DNA of 63,481 nucleotides, taken from Bacteroidaceae bacterium (lineage in GTDB: Bacteria > Bacteroidota > Bacteroidia > Bacteroidales > Barnesiellaceae_A). Shown one piece after another: positions 45,139 to 55,538 of this stretch; positions within the stretch are counted from its first letter, which is position 1; every line of letters begins with the position of its first letter. The notes beneath the pieces are model-generated. The model did no database searches and was not told where the DNA came from. It saw nothing but the letters and a program-made list of their open reading frames with translations. The stretch is from contig JAFZFQ010000064.1 of assembly GCA_017555825.1 (NCBI GenBank), positions 1 to 63,481 on the forward strand. Reading direction: 5' to 3'. Both the position numbers and the translations under genes were made by a program.

Positions 45139-46014
45139 TTATGACTTGATTTTGTCGAAGCCTTGACCATACACAGCCGATACAGCCGATTGCGAAATAA
45201 AGGCGTTATTATCTATATTTTTGATAAGGCGCTCTATTTGTGTAATCTGTGTACGCTTAGCTACTACGACGAGTACTTTTTTGGGTTTCTTGGTATACCA
45301 ACCCATACCATCCAATACAGTCACACCACGTTGCAATTCGTTGCTTATTTGCTCAGCTATCTCTTCCCACTTGTCAGAGAAAATAAGAAGCTGTACAGAT
45401 GCACGTATACCGTTGATAATCATATCGCACACTGTAGTAGTGATGAACATGATGATATAACCATAAATAACTCGCTCTACATCGTGGAACACGAGATAAG
45501 ACGACGAAATGATGATAATATCTATGTACAACAACATCTTACCAAAGCTCACATTGTGATATTTGTTGACCATTGCTGCAATGATATCGGTACCACCGGT
45601 ACTACCATTAGAGGTAAATACTACACCGAGACCCACACCACACAACATACCACCTATAACGGCTGCCATGAAGGTATCGCCATGAACAAGACCATTGGGC
45701 ATCCAAGCAGGCAAGATGTGCAAGAACAACCAGCAGAAGAATACACCAAAGATGGTTTTAATACAGAATTTTACACCCAAAATTTTGAGAGCAAAAAGAA
45801 GCAATATAACATTGGCTACTGCATAGGTAACATCTACAGGAGGAGTACCAAAAGCATAGTATATAATTGAAGCCAAACCTGTCACAGCTCCTGTGGTGAG
45901 CTGATTGGGAATGAGAAAACCTTGCCATGCCAAGGCGTAACTAAAAGAACCTAATATAATGAATATAAAGTCTTTCAGTTGAAACCAAATGTTGTTTTTT
46001 AAACTTTTTACCAT
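45139..46014 (-). CDS. YitT family membrane protein (DUF161 + DUF2179)
   Basis: 291 residues. Five to six membrane segments ('GSFSYALAWQGFLIPNQLTTGAVTGLASI', 'GMLCGVGLGVVFTSNGSTGGTDIIAAMVN', the latter a family hallmark), then a cytoplasmic DUF2179 domain at about 225-290 ('VTVLDGMGWYTKKPKKVLVVVA'). The function of the family is unknown. It starts 7 bases after leuS and is clearly in the same operon. Confidence 0.92.
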   Translation of the reverse strand: MVKSLKNNIWFQLKDFIFIILGSFSYALAWQGFLIPNQLTTGAVTGLASIIYYAFGTPPVDVTYAVANVILLLFALKILGVKFCIKTIFGVFFCWLFLHILPAWMPNGLVHGDTFMAAVIGGMLCGVGLGVVFTSNGSTGGTDIIAAMVNKYHNVSFGKMLLYIDIIIISSSYLVFHDVERVIYGYIIMFITTTVCDMIINGIRASVQLLIFSDKWEEIAEQISNELQRGVTVLDGMGWYTKKPKKVLVVVAKRTQITQIERLIKNIDNNAFISQSAVSAVYGQGFDKIKS

Positions 46015-46021
46015 GATCCTA

Positions 46022-48790
46022 TCAAATTACAATATTTACAATTTTGTTGGGTACTACAATTACTTTTTTAGGAGTTTTGCCTTCCATCCAACGAGCCGAC
46101 GACTCGTGTTCGAGAGCCATCTTTTCTACATCCTCGCGCGATGTACCGGCAGCTACCTCCATATTGAAGCGAGCCTTACCATTGAACGATACTGCATACG
46201 TTACACTATCTTCTTTGAGGTAATCTTCATTACACTCGGGCCATTGAGCATCACATACCGATGTTGTATTGCCTGTTATATGCCACAACTCCTCGGCAAT
46301 GTGAGGTGCAAAGGGTGCTATGAGCACTGCCAAGGTTTGCAATACGTCACGACAGTTGCACTTCAACGATGTAAGTTCATTTACACATATCATAAAGGCA
46401 CTAACCGATGTATTGAAAGAGAAGTTCTCAATATCCCAAGTTACCTTTTTAATGAGTTTGTGCAATGATTTCAACTCCTCCTTGGTAGCTGCACGTTCTA
46501 CTACATTTACAGCATCACCTTGGAAGTAGAGATTCCACAACTTACGCAAGAAACGATGTACACCATCTATACCATTAGTATCCCAAGGTTTACTTTGCTC
46601 CAACGGGCCGAGGAACATCTCATAGAAACGCAATGTATCGGCACCATAACGCTCTACTATATCATCGGGATTGACTACGTTGAACATCGATTTTGACATC
46701 TTTTCAACAGCCCAACCACATATATATTTGTCATCTTCGAGTATAAACTCGGCAGTAGCAAACTCGGGTCGCCATGATTTGAATGCCTCAAGATCCAATA
46801 CATCGTTGCTCACAATGTTTACATCTACGTGAATAGGTGTTACATCGTAGTCTTTCTTGAGATTGTACGATACAAATGTATTGGTGTCTTTTATACGGTA
46901 TACAAAGTTTGATCTACCTTGTATCATACCTTGGTTTACCAATTTCTTGAAAGGCTCGTCCTCGCATATCATGCCCAAGTCAAACAAGAACTTATTCCAG
47001 AAACGGCTATAAATCAAGTGACCTGTAGCATGCTCTGTACCGCCTATATAAAGGTCTACATTGCGCCAATATTCATTAGCCTCTTTCGATACAAGAGCTT
47101 TATCGTTGCGAGGATCCATATAACGTAAATAATAGGCCGAAGAACCTGCAAATCCGGGCATAGTACACAACTCAAAAGGATAACCCTCTGTTGTATTCCA
47201 ATTCTTGGCACGACCCAATGGGGGCTCACCCGACTCAGTAGGCAAGAATTTATCTACCTCGGGCAGTTGTAAAGGAAGTTGATCTACATCCAATACATAG
47301 GGCATGCCTTCTTTATAATAGATAGGGAAGGGCTCGCCCCAATAACGTTGACGGCTGAAGATAGCGTCGCGCAAACGATAATTTACCTTCACACGACCCA
47401 AACCCTTTTCTTCTATAAATTTCTTAGTAGCAGCGATAGCCTCTTTTACAGTCATACCATTGAGGTCAAGACCATTGCCACAAGAATTTATCATAATACC
47501 CTCTTTGGCATCGAAGCTCTCTTCGCTCACATCACAACCCTCTATAAGAGGTATAATGGGAAGATTGAAATGCTTGGCAAAAGCATAGTCGCGACTATCA
47601 TGTGCGGGTACAGCCATAATAGCACCTGTACCATATCCTGCCAATACATAATCACTTATCCAGATAGGTATATTCTTACCATTCAACGGGTTGATAGCAT
47701 AAGAACCGGTAAATACACCACTCACGCTACGATCCATCATGCGCTCGCGTTCTGTACGACTCTTGATGCTTTCGAGATAGGCATCTACAGCAGCACGTTG
47801 CTCGGCTGTAACCACTTGCGATACATATTCACTCTCGGGTGCAAGTACCATAAATGTAACACCAAATACAGTATCGGCACGAGTTGTAAAGATAGTAAAC
47901 TCTACATCGCTATTGTCTACCTTAAATTGCATTTCGGCACCTTCCGAGCGACCTATCCAATTGCGTTGTGTCTCTTTGAGACTCTCGGTCCAATTGATGT
48001 TATCCAAGCCTTCGAGCAAGCGTTGAGCATAGGCCGATACACGCAAGCACCATTGACGCATGAGACGTTGTTCTACAGGGTGACCACCACGCACCGATAC
48101 ACCTTCGCTCACTTCATCGTTGGCAAGTACAGTGCCCAATGCCGGACACCAGTTTACCATCGTATTACCCAAGTAGGCTATACGATAGTTCATCAATATC
48201 TCTTGTTGTTCTTTTTCGCTCTTGTTTTTCCACTCGATTGCCGAGAAATGCATCTCTTCGCTACAAGCAGCATTTACACCTTCTGTACCTTGTTTTTCGA
48301 AGGTTTCTATCAACTCTGAAATAGGACAAGCTTGTTTTTTATTGTTACAATAGTAACTCTCAAACATCTTGATAAACGCCCATTGAGTCCATTTATAATA
48401 TTCGGGCTCACAAGTGCGTATTTCGCGACTCCAATCGTAGCTGAAACCTATTTTATCCAATTGCTCACGATAGCGATTTATATTTTTCTCAGTAGTGATA
48501 GCAGGATGTTGACCTGTTTGTATAGCATATTGCTCGGCGGGCAATCCATAGGCATCGTAACCCATGGGATGCAATACATTGAAACCTTGCAATCTTTTGT
48601 ATCTTGAATATATATCTGAAGCTATATAACCAAGAGGATGGCCTACGTGCAATCCGGCACCAGAAGGGTAGGGAAACATATCGAGCACATAAAACTTGGG
48701 TTTACCATTGTTTTCTTGCACCTTATATGTATTATTTTCTTTCCAGAATTGCGACCAACGCTTTTCTATTTCCTTAAAATTATATTCCAT
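46022..48790 (-). CDS. leuS: leucyl-tRNA synthetase
   Basis: Class I aminoacyl-tRNA synthetase, 922 residues. HIGH-type motif '[15 protein letters not shown]' near residue 43, editing CP1 domain (about 225-420, with '[13 protein letters not shown]' and '[12 protein letters not shown]'), and the KMSKS loop '[16 protein letters not shown]'. The C-terminal anticodon-binding domain ends with '[18 protein letters not shown]'. nadA lies 40 bases upstream and a YitT-like gene 7 bases downstream. Confidence 0.97.
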   Translation of the reverse strand: MEYNFKEIEKRWSQFWKENNTYKVQENNGKPKFYVLDMFPYPSGAGLHVGHPLGYIASDIYSRYKRLQGFNVLHPMGYDAYGLPAEQYAIQTGQHPAITTEKNINRYREQLDKIGFSYDWSREIRTCEPEYYKWTQWAFIKMFESYYCNNKKQACPISELIETFEKQGTEGVNAACSEEMHFSAIEWKNKSEKEQQEILMNYRIAYLGNTMVNWCPALGTVLANDEVSEGVSVRGGHPVEQRLMRQWCLRVSAYAQRLLEGLDNINWTESLKETQRNWIGRSEGAEMQFKVDNSDVEFTIFTTRADTVFGVTFMVLAPESEYVSQVVTAEQRAAVDAYLESIKSRTERERMMDRSVSGVFTGSYAINPLNGKNIPIWISDYVLAGYGTGAIMAVPAHDSRDYAFAKHFNLPIIPLIEGCDVSEESFDAKEGIMINSCGNGLDLNGMTVKEAIAATKKFIEEKGLGRVKVNYRLRDAIFSRQRYWGEPFPIYYKEGMPYVLDVDQLPLQLPEVDKFLPTESGEPPLGRAKNWNTTEGYPFELCTMPGFAGSSAYYLRYMDPRNDKALVSKEANEYWRNVDLYIGGTEHATGHLIYSRFWNKFLFDLGMICEDEPFKKLVNQGMIQGRSNFVYRIKDTNTFVSYNLKKDYDVTPIHVDVNIVSNDVLDLEAFKSWRPEFATAEFILEDDKYICGWAVEKMSKSMFNVVNPDDIVERYGADTLRFYEMFLGPLEQSKPWDTNGIDGVHRFLRKLWNLYFQGDAVNVVERAATKEELKSLHKLIKKVTWDIENFSFNTSVSAFMICVNELTSLKCNCRDVLQTLAVLIAPFAPHIAEELWHITGNTTSVCDAQWPECNEDYLKEDSVTYAVSFNGKARFNMEVAAGTSREDVEKMALEHESSARWMEGKTPKKVIVVPNKIVNIVI

Positions 48791-48830
48791 ATAGTTTGAT
48801 ATGTGATTTTATTATTTTTTCTATTTGTTT

Positions 48831-49820
48831 TTACAAGCCAAGTTTGGCCGAAATTTCAAGCATACGCTCGATGGGAACAATAGCTTTGGCAGCTATCTCG
48901 GCATCTACAGTAACTTCGGGCAACTCATATTTCAAGGTATTATACAACTTGTTCATTGTATTGAGACGCATATAATTGCACTCATTACATGCACATTTAC
49001 TATCGGCAGGAGGTGCAGGGATAAAAGTTTTATCGGCACAATTCTTACGCATTTCGTGCAATATACCACTTTCGGTAGCTACAATAAACTCTTTCTTATC
49101 GCTGTTAATAGCATGCTTGAGTAATGCTGCTGTAGAACCTACCTTATCGGCAAGAGCCAAAATTGTACTCTTACACTCGGGGTGAGCCAATACCTCAGCT
49201 TGGGGATGTTGTACTTTCAATTCAACTATCTTTTCAACAGAGAATTGTTCGTGCACATGGCAAGCACCATTCCACAACAACATATTGCGACCGGTAATAG
49301 AATTTATATATCCGCCCAAATTTCTATCGGGACCAAAAATCAATTTTTCGTCGGCAGGGAAACTCTCTACTATTTGACGAGCATTGGTAGAGGTAACAAC
49401 TACATCGGTATGCGCCTTGACAGCAGCCGATGTATTTACATAAGATATGACTTTATAACCGGGATGTTGAGCTTTGAATGCAGCCAAATCTTCGGCCTTG
49501 CAACTATCGGCCAAAGAACAACCGGCATTCATATCGGGTATAAGAACTTTTTTATTGGGACAAAGTATTTTGGCTGTTTCGCCCATAAAGTGTACACCAC
49601 ACATTACCAATATGTCGGCATCGCACTTGGCTGCCCATTGAGCAAGCGCCAAGCTATCGCCTACAAAGTCGGCTATCTCTTGTATTGCACTCTCTTGATA
49701 ATAGTGAGCCAGAATGACAGCATTTTTTTCTTTCTTCATTCTCTTTATTTCTGCTACTATATTCACATGATCCTCTATAGGAGCATTTACATAACCACGA
49801 GAAATATCCACAGCAATCAT
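48831..49820 (-). CDS. nadA: quinolinate synthase A
   Basis: Condenses iminoaspartate (from NadB) with dihydroxyacetone phosphate to quinolinate; a [4Fe-4S] enzyme. 329 residues. The three cluster cysteines are in 'MCGVHFMGETAKIL', 'GACHVHEQF' and 'CACNECNYMRLNT'; 'AHYYQESAIQEIADFVGDS' and 'HPECKS' are also typical. It is the first gene of the minus-strand run nadA-leuS-yitT-like-rdgB-porZ-like. nadC is not in this window. Confidence 0.97.
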   Translation of the reverse strand: MIAVDISRGYVNAPIEDHVNIVAEIKRMKKEKNAVILAHYYQESAIQEIADFVGDSLALAQWAAKCDADILVMCGVHFMGETAKILCPNKKVLIPDMNAGCSLADSCKAEDLAAFKAQHPGYKVISYVNTSAAVKAHTDVVVTSTNARQIVESFPADEKLIFGPDRNLGGYINSITGRNMLLWNGACHVHEQFSVEKIVELKVQHPQAEVLAHPECKSTILALADKVGSTAALLKHAINSDKKEFIVATESGILHEMRKNCADKTFIPAPPADSKCACNECNYMRLNTMNKLYNTLKYELPEVTVDAEIAAKAIVPIERMLEISAKLGL

Positions 49821-50253
49821 ATATTTATAAATTTAATTTTTTTTCTAAAAATGTTTTTTGATGATGATATTATCCTGTTGATAGCTATGATAACTTTTTT
49901 ACATTTTTCTTGCTTTTAAAGTTATCAAGATAGTATAAAAAGAGAGTCTTTTGTTATCAACAATATTTTTTTATCATTATCAAGTATTTACACAGTTTTT
50001 CAACTTAGTGTTTAATGTGGCAAAGTTAATAAAATTCTGCAATTTTGGATATGGAAAAAGGTAGTTTTTAATGTTTATAATAGTGTAATTATTTTGTTGG
50101 TTATCAACATAGCTATGGATGGCACAATAAGTTGTTTATAACGGTCGAGTTTTCCATATCATTATCAACACTTATTCACATCTATATTCACATGCTGTTT
50201 TGTAGATAAAATTTGCTATATTCGCACTATCAATTGTGTAAATATAGCTATAA
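49821..50253. other. AT-rich intergenic region with clustered DnaA-box-like 9-mers (origin candidate)
   Basis: A 433-base gap between divergent nadA and an SpoU methyltransferase gene. It contains TTATCAACA at 49954-49962, 50101-50109 and 50162-50170, TTATTCACA (a match to the relaxed DnaA-box consensus TTATNCACA) at 50172-50180, and ATATTCACA at 50184-50192, plus TTATCAAGA/T at 49922 and 49977. More TTATCAAC-type sites occur on both strands through to about 51,700. The three 9-mers at 50162-50192 are 10 and 12 bases apart, close to one helical turn. No reading frame is supported here. An origin of replication is a hypothesis, not a demonstrated feature. Confidence 0.45.
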
Positions 50254-50784
50254 ATGGAGAAGAAAAGTATATTGGATCTTGATAGATTATCAACCGAACA
50301 ATATCAACAGGTTGATAAGTTGCCTTTTGTTGTGGTATTGGATAATATTCGCAGTCTCAATAATATAGGTTCAGTGTTTCGTACATCCGATGCTTTTCTT
50401 GTAGAGGAAATATATCTGTGCGGTATAACAGCTACTCCACCTCACCCCGATATACATAAAACTGCGCTGGGCGCCGAGGATAGTGTAAAGTGGAGTTATT
50501 ATGCCGACACGGTAGAAGCTGTTGATAATTTACATGCCTTGGGATATACTGTATTCTCTATAGAACAGGTAAAAGATAGTGTATCTCTCGATACGCTTCA
50601 ACTTGACCGTACTCAGAAATATGCAGTTGTATTGGGTAATGAAGTAAAGGGTGTGCAACAAGAAGTTGTTGATAAGTGTGATAAATGTATAGAAATACCC
50701 CAATTTGGTACAAAGCATTCGCTCAATGTGTCGGTAACAGCCGGATTGGTTATATGGGATTTCTTCAAACAGTTGTATTTATAG
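50254..50784 (+). CDS. SpoU/TrmH-family RNA 2'-O-methyltransferase
   Basis: 176 residues, a minimal SPOUT methyltransferase. Motif 1 'NIRSLNNIGSVFRTSDAF', motif 2 'VVLGNEVKGVQQEVVDKCD' and motif 3 'IPQFGTKHSLNVSVTAGLVIWDF' form the trefoil-knot SAM site. The short length and lack of an N-terminal RNA-binding extension fit the TrmH-like/tRNA-rRNA class; the exact target nucleotide is unknown. Single gene on the plus strand, next to the possible origin region. Confidence 0.92.
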   Translation: MEKKSILDLDRLSTEQYQQVDKLPFVVVLDNIRSLNNIGSVFRTSDAFLVEEIYLCGITATPPHPDIHKTALGAEDSVKWSYYADTVEAVDNLHALGYTVFSIEQVKDSVSLDTLQLDRTQKYAVVLGNEVKGVQQEVVDKCDKCIEIPQFGTKHSLNVSVTAGLVIWDFFKQLYL

Positions 50785-50845
50785 ACTATTATTAAGACAA
50801 TGTTGATAACTATATAATATGCTATTATAGTGTAGTTTATATAGT

Positions 50846-51493
50846 TTATAACATACCTTGTTCAATCATTACACATATACGTTCGAGTTCGGCATCTTCA
50901 CCTTGAGGATCCCATTCTGTTTTGAGTGTTACACCAAATAATTTGCCGAAAGTTTGCCAAAATCCGGCTCTAAAACTACCCAAAAAAGCCTTTATAAGTT
51001 GATAAGACGATTGGTTACACTCGCGATTGACAAGTTTTATCAACATTTTACCTTGTGAATAAGTAAATTTTTTGAGTACAGGTTTATATTGTTTGAATAG
51101 TTCATCTTCCATTCTCACCAGGTGTTGCTGCCTTGAATCTTCATCGGGTAGTGTTTCCATATATCTATAAGTTTCTACAAGAATATCATAGATAAGTTTG
51201 GCATAGGGCAATGTTTTCTTGGCATCACGCACGGTTTTCCAATAGTATTTTTCGCTCTTCTTATTCTTAAATTTTTTGAGAGGCGGATATACAATAAAAG
51301 GTTTCATCTGATATACTTGTACAGTATCGCCATCTATACATGCCCAATAGTAACCTTCGTAGAGTGATATTTTGAGTTGTGGATTTTCAACAACAGGTAT
51401 AAGAACTTCATCATAGTCATCCTCCTCGGCATGAACAGGTATACATATACATGCGAGTATAAAAAAGAGTGATATGACAAAGGCTTTTTTCAT
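50846..51493 (-). CDS. DUF4294 family exported protein
   Basis: 215 residues. Signal peptide 'MKKAFVISLFFILACICIPVHA', then a conserved Bacteroidota domain: 'PFIVYPPLKKFKNKKSEKYY', 'YWKTVRDAKKTLPYAKLI', 'FTYSQGKMLIKLVNRECNQSSY', 'FLGSFRAGFWQTFGKLFG'. This is the DUF4294 pattern, of unknown function. It converges on the SpoU methyltransferase gene with about 60 bases between stops. AT-rich like its surroundings. Confidence 0.85.
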   Translation of the reverse strand: MKKAFVISLFFILACICIPVHAEEDDYDEVLIPVVENPQLKISLYEGYYWACIDGDTVQVYQMKPFIVYPPLKKFKNKKSEKYYWKTVRDAKKTLPYAKLIYDILVETYRYMETLPDEDSRQQHLVRMEDELFKQYKPVLKKFTYSQGKMLIKLVNRECNQSSYQLIKAFLGSFRAGFWQTFGKLFGVTLKTEWDPQGEDAELERICVMIEQGML

Positions 51494-51743
51494 ACTTGCA
51501 AATGTAATAGTTAGCTTTTATTTATCAACAATAGAGTTGTTTAAATAATGCTATTTTTGTGAATAGAGTGTGTTTATAAGTTGTTGATATAGTATGAATA
51601 AATAGGTTAATAAAGTATATAAATTACTGAATATAAAATATATAGCTATATTGTTAATAACTATAGTAACTATACAACAAAAACTGTTGAAATGTGGAGG
51701 ATAATGTGTTGATAGGAAAAAATAGAAGATTTATAGAAAAAGA

Positions 51744-51772
51744 AAAAAGACTCGAATTTTTCGAGTCTTTTT
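51744..51772 (-). terminator. terminator of tRNA-Gln
   Basis: Stem AAAAAGACTCGA / TCGAGTCTTTTT with a 5-base loop, 5 bases after the tRNA-Gln 3' end on the minus strand, ending in a T run. Confidence 0.8.
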
Positions 51773-51777
51773 CTTGG

Positions 51778-51848
51778 TTGGCTTACAAGGATTCGAACCT
51801 TGACAAACAGAACCAAAACCTGTTGTGCTACCATTACACCATAAGCCA
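51778..51848 (-). tRNA. tRNA-Gln (anticodon TTG)
   Basis: A 71-nt tRNA on the minus strand: acceptor TGGCTTA/TAAGCCA plus A73 (CCA not encoded), anticodon stem ACAGG/TCTGT, loop TTTTGGT, so anticodon TTG, reading CAA. T arm CAAGG-TTCGAAT-CCTTG. The leading T-A pair in the acceptor stem is usual for tRNA-Gln. Confidence 0.94.
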
Positions 51849-52035
51849 GTACCTATGTGCTATGGATTATTTCCAAAAGCGATGCAAAGATAAGGGTAAT
51901 TTTTATATCTACCAAATTTTTAAGCCGAAAAATAAATATAAAAATAAAAATAATGCTTTTTTCTACTTTACAACCTCTATTAATGGGCTTTTTATGTATA
52001 TACTCAGATATAAATTCTATAAATGTGGGTTTATA

Positions 52036-52073
52036 AAAAAGGTACGATTCATGCGCCGATGAATCGTACCTTT
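52036..52073 (-). terminator. terminator of the rnpA-yidD-tatD-tyrS operon
   Basis: A 15-bp stem (AAAGGTACGATTCAT / ATGAATCGTACCTTT) followed by T residues on the minus strand, about 20 bases after the tyrS stop. Confidence 0.85.
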
Positions 52074-52091
52074 GCTATTTTGTAGTAAAAA

Positions 52092-53384
52092 TTATTTTGC
52101 AATAACGAGGAAGTAGTTCTTTTTACCCTTTTGTACAATAAGATATTTGCCAGCTACGAGGTAAGATTCGTCTATTGTTTGGTCAAAAGCAACAAGTTTC
52201 TCTTTGTTGATAGATACGCCACCACCTTGTGTGAGTTTGCGCATTTCGCCTTTTGAGGGGAAGATGGCAGCCTTGTCGGTAGTAAGTTCTACAGCTTTGA
52301 TACCGGCTTTAAGTTCTTCGAGAGATACTTCAAATGTGGGTACACCTTCAAACACGTCGAGCAGTGTAGTCTCATCGAGGTTGCGCAACGCATCGGCTGT
52401 AGTGTTACCAAAGAGTATGTTTGAAGCCGCTACAGCAGCATCATAAGCCTCTTGGCTGTGTACCATGACGGTAATTTCTTGTGCCAAACGTTTTTGCAAG
52501 GGACGCAAGTGGGGTGCTTCGTTTTGCTCGGCAATAATAGCGTTTATCTCTTCTTGTGTGAGTGAGGTAAATATCTTGATATAACGCTCGGCATCTACGT
52601 CGCTCACGTTCAACCAGAATTGATAGAACTTGTAGGGCGATGTATAGCGAGCATCGAGCCATACGTTACCGCTCTCTGTTTTACCAAATTTTGTACCATC
52701 GGCTTTGGTAATCAAGGGGCAAGTTATAGCAAATGCCTCGCCACCATACATGCGACGTATGAGCTCGGTACCGGTAGTGATGTTACCCCATTGATCCGAG
52801 CCACCCATTTGCAACTTACAGTTGTTGTTTTGATAGAGATGAGCAAAGTCATAACCTTGCATCAATTGGTATGAGAACTCGGTAAATGACATACCCTCGC
52901 CCGATGTACCCGAAAGACGCTTTTTAACCGAATCTTTGGCCATCATATAGTTTACTGTTATGAGCTTACCTACGTTGCGAATGAAGTCGATAAACGAAAA
53001 TTCTTTCATCCAATCGTAGTTATTGACAAGAATAGCAGCATTGGGCTCATTAGAGTCAAAATCGAGGAATTTGGCCAATTGTTTTTTGATAGCCTCTTGG
53101 TTGTGACGGAGAGTGTTTTCGTCGAGCAATTTACGCTCTTGCGATTTCATAGAGGGGTCGCCAATCATACCTGTTGCACCACCGACGAGGGCAATGGGCT
53201 TGTGGCCGGCGCGTTGCAAGTGACGCAACATCATTACACCTACAAGGTGGCCTATGTGGAGTGAGTCGGCTGTGGGGTCGATACCAAGATAACCCACAGT
53301 CATCTCTTTTTGCATTTGTTCTTCGGTTCCGGGCATCATATCGTGTATCATGCCACGCCATTTCAATTCTTCAATAAAATTCAT
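52092..53384 (-). CDS. tyrS: tyrosyl-tRNA synthetase
   Basis: Class I aminoacyl-tRNA synthetase, 430 residues. HIGH motif in '[18 protein letters not shown]', tyrosine-binding '[18 protein letters not shown]', the KMSKS-equivalent '[17 protein letters not shown]', and a C-terminal S4 RNA-binding domain ('[17 protein letters not shown]'). It follows the tatD-like gene by 81 bases and ends at a strong terminator. Confidence 0.97.
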   Translation of the reverse strand: MNFIEELKWRGMIHDMMPGTEEQMQKEMTVGYLGIDPTADSLHIGHLVGVMMLRHLQRAGHKPIALVGGATGMIGDPSMKSQERKLLDENTLRHNQEAIKKQLAKFLDFDSNEPNAAILVNNYDWMKEFSFIDFIRNVGKLITVNYMMAKDSVKKRLSGTSGEGMSFTEFSYQLMQGYDFAHLYQNNNCKLQMGGSDQWGNITTGTELIRRMYGGEAFAITCPLITKADGTKFGKTESGNVWLDARYTSPYKFYQFWLNVSDVDAERYIKIFTSLTQEEINAIIAEQNEAPHLRPLQKRLAQEITVMVHSQEAYDAAVAASNILFGNTTADALRNLDETTLLDVFEGVPTFEVSLEELKAGIKAVELTTDKAAIFPSKGEMRKLTQGGGVSINKEKLVAFDQTIDESYLVAGKYLIVQKGKKNYFLVIAK

Positions 53385-53465
53385 TGTTGTATGGAGTTTT
53401 GTTATTTAATCGCATATTTTTCTTTGTACGCATGCAAATGTAGTATAGTTTGTGATAATAAACAA

Positions 53466-54101
53466 TTATTCACATCCAAAAAATAGTTTTTTTGCACGCC
53501 TTTCTATTACTTTTTGTAACTCTTTGGCTTCTATATTTATTGCTTCCGATACCCGGGTATATATCTCTTTTATATCCAGCTTGCTCTCGTCGCTCTCTAT
53601 CCACAACATTTCGAGTGGAGTTACAGCTACAGCTTGGGAATTGAATTTCTCGCCATAAGAGAGTTCTATACCCTGTTTTATATATTGTTGTGCGGTGATA
53701 GCATTACCTCTATATCCGTGTATAATCCATGTTTGTTTGGGCAGGTATTTGCGGTGTAGCGATAGTATTATATCGGTTGCCTTTACAGCATGAATGATGA
53801 GCGGTTTTTTTACTCTTTCCGAGAGTATTATATGTTGCTCAAATAGGGTTGTTTGGTTGGCTATATCGGCTCCTCTCAAGCGGTCTATGCCACATTCTCC
53901 TATAGCTACAACACCGGGGTGTGTAGATAATTCTTCCAGCCGCAATATATCATCGGTTGTGACACTGTCGCTATCCCAGGGATGTATACCTATAGAACAT
54001 GCCCCAGAGGTTTCTCTATCGAATTGTGCCGGTGAAAGAGACTCTATGGCATGTGACAAGCGATTGCTACCATGAGTATGTATGTCATTTATAATCATCA
54101 T
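53466..54101 (-). CDS. TatD-family metal-dependent hydrolase (short form)
   Basis: 211 residues, shorter than E. coli TatD (about 260). TIM-barrel metal ligands are visible: 'NDIHTHG' (HxH), 'GECGIDRL' (Glu), 'LIIHAVKA' (His), 'WIIHGYRGN' (His) and 'WIESDES' (Asp). Probably a metal-dependent nuclease or amidohydrolase; in this compact Bacteroidota type the 'GxxGN' loop after the second His is kept. The start overlaps yidD by 4 bases (ATGA), showing translational coupling. Confidence 0.88.
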   Translation of the reverse strand: MMIINDIHTHGSNRLSHAIESLSPAQFDRETSGACSIGIHPWDSDSVTTDDILRLEELSTHPGVVAIGECGIDRLRGADIANQTTLFEQHIILSERVKKPLIIHAVKATDIILSLHRKYLPKQTWIIHGYRGNAITAQQYIKQGIELSYGEKFNSQAVAVTPLEMLWIESDESKLDIKEIYTRVSEAINIEAKELQKVIERRAKKLFFGCE

Positions 54102-54328
54102 GGCACAGGGTCATATCCACTGCCTCCCCACGGATGGCAACGACATATACGCTTGATAGCGAGCCACAAACCCTTTATAGGGCCATGTTTCTTGATGGCC
54201 TCAATAGCATATTGCGAGCAGGTGGGTGTATAGCGACACGAAGGTGGCAGTAGGGGAGATATACAGCGACGATAGAAATAGATGGGCAATAATAATATCC
54301 AAGTGATTATTTTCTTTATTGCTGACAT
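54098..54328 (-). CDS. yidD: membrane protein insertion efficiency factor YidD
   Basis: 76 residues. '[20 protein letters not shown]' with its conserved cysteines, '[18 protein letters not shown]' and '[14 protein letters not shown]' are the full family signature. It assists YidC-dependent membrane insertion. It overlaps rnpA by 13 bases and the tatD-like gene by 4; rnpA-yidD is a widely conserved pair. Confidence 0.96.
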   Translation of the reverse strand: MSAIKKIITWILLLPIYFYRRCISPLLPPSCRYTPTCSQYAIEAIKKHGPIKGLWLAIKRICRCHPWGGSGYDPVP

Positions 54329-54720
54329 GGGGTGTTTTCTATCTCTTTGTTGATGTTATGTGCAAGTTTGTTGAGTGTATCTATCATGCGTTGCTCTATA
54401 TGGGCATAGTCTTGCATATCGGCAGCGATATATAGAAAAGCCATATCGATAGTTTTGTCGCCCATATCGGGTATGATGTGTTTGTGTAGACGATAGGCCT
54501 CGCGTATGCGACGACGCAACCACACACGCTTCACAGCACGTTTAAACTTGCGTTTGGGTACACTTATAAAGAATTGAGGACGCTCCTCGGGTGTGTTTTT
54601 GGGGTGTATGCGATATACAATACGCAGCGGATATTGTGCAAAAGACTGCCCATCCGCAAAGAGTTGTTCTATCTTGGTGCGGCTACACAATTTTTCTTCT
54701 TTGGGCAATCGGTACATCAT
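54316..54720 (-). CDS. rnpA: ribonuclease P protein component
   Basis: 134 residues, basic. Protein subunit of RNase P, which with the M1 RNA trims tRNA 5' ends. '[19 protein letters not shown]' start, '[20 protein letters not shown]' and '[11 protein letters not shown]' correspond to the RNR-type RNA-binding motif, slightly changed (usual RNxxKR) as is common in this phylum. rpmH is not upstream; a terminator and hemD are. It overlaps yidD by 13 bases. Confidence 0.93.
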   Translation of the reverse strand: MMYRLPKEEKLCSRTKIEQLFADGQSFAQYPLRIVYRIHPKNTPEERPQFFISVPKRKFKRAVKRVWLRRRIREAYRLHKHIIPDMGDKTIDMAFLYIAADMQDYAHIEQRMIDTLNKLAHNINKEIENTPCQQ

Positions 54721-54731
54721 AGCTTTATTAT

Positions 54732-54763
54732 AAAAATCACCTCGCAGGTATATACGAGGTGAT
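54732..54763 (-). terminator. terminator of the hemD operon
   Basis: Stem ATCACCTCG / CGAGGTGAT, followed by TTTTTAT on the minus strand, between the hemD stop and the rnpA start. It separates the two minus-strand operons. Confidence 0.75.
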
Positions 54764-54785
54764 ATATATTTGCTTAAATAGCTAT

Positions 54786-55538
54786 TTATTTCTTTTTATG
54801 GTTTTGTTTCAAGTACATATCTATAGCACCTGTTATCGAGGGCATCTCGGGGGTAGGTGCTTCTATGTCAAGACGCAAGCCGGCCTCTTTGGCTGCCTTG
54901 GCAGTTGTGGGGCCAAAACATGCTATGCTTATATCGCCTTGCTCGAAGTTGGGGAAGTTTTTCAACAACGAAGCGATACCTGCGGGGCTGAAGAATACCA
55001 ACATATCGTAGTCAAAAGCCTCGTCGGGTGTAAAGTCGTTGCTCACGGTACGATACATAACAGCATTGGTACAGTTTATCTTGTGTTGTTCGAGCAACGT
55101 AGTCTCCTCGTCTTTATGTACATCCGATACAGGGAACAGATACTTCTCGTTATACTTAGCAAGAATAGGCATCAAATCTTCTATCTTGTTCGATTTTGTA
55201 CCATGGTGTATCTTGCGCTTGCGATATACGATATACTTTTGCAAGTAGAGCGATATATTCTCGGTAGTACAGAAATACTTCATGGTATCGGGTATAGTCA
55301 CACGCAAACTCTTGCACAAAGTGAAGAAGTGGTCGATGGCTGTACGCGATGTAAAAATGATAGCCGTATAGTCGAGAATAGATATTTTTTGTTGACGAAA
55401 TTCTTTCGATGTAAGACCCTCGACTTTGATAAACGGACGAAATACTACTTCTACACCGTACTTTTGTGCGATGTCATAGTAGGGCGATTTTTCTGTGGTA
55501 GGTTTCGGTTGTGAAACCAATATCTTCTTTATTTTCAA
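54786..55538 (-). CDS. hemD: uroporphyrinogen-III synthase family protein
   Basis: 250 residues, two-domain HemD fold. 'KKILVSQPKPTTEKSPYYDIA' start, 'YTAIIFTSRTAIDHFF', 'YMFFSPAGIASLL'-type segment ('DMLVFFSPAGIASLLKNFP') and 'IACFGPTTAKAAKEAGLRLD' are typical. The enzyme closes hydroxymethylbilane to uroporphyrinogen III, but in Bacteroidales this gene often stands alone without other tetrapyrrole genes, so its role here is uncertain. Its start overlaps the DUF4271 stop by 4 bases. Confidence 0.88.
   Translation of the reverse strand: MKIKKILVSQPKPTTEKSPYYDIAQKYGVEVVFRPFIKVEGLTSKEFRQQKISILDYTAIIFTSRTAIDHFFTLCKSLRVTIPDTMKYFCTTENISLYLQKYIVYRKRKIHHGTKSNKIEDLMPILAKYNEKYLFPVSDVHKDEETTLLEQHKINCTNAVMYRTVSNDFTPDEAFDYDMLVFFSPAGIASLLKNFPNFEQGDISIACFGPTTAKAAKEAGLRLDIEAPTPEMPSITGAIDMYLKQNHKKK

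Noticed and set aside
47279-48319. 346-codon open frame on the plus strand opposite leuS
   Set aside because: Antisense to the leuS editing domain, no domain features; composition reflects the complementary strand.
51694-52062. 122-codon open frame covering the tRNA-Gln region
   Set aside because: It runs through a complete tRNA gene and its terminator on the other strand, so it is not a plausible gene.
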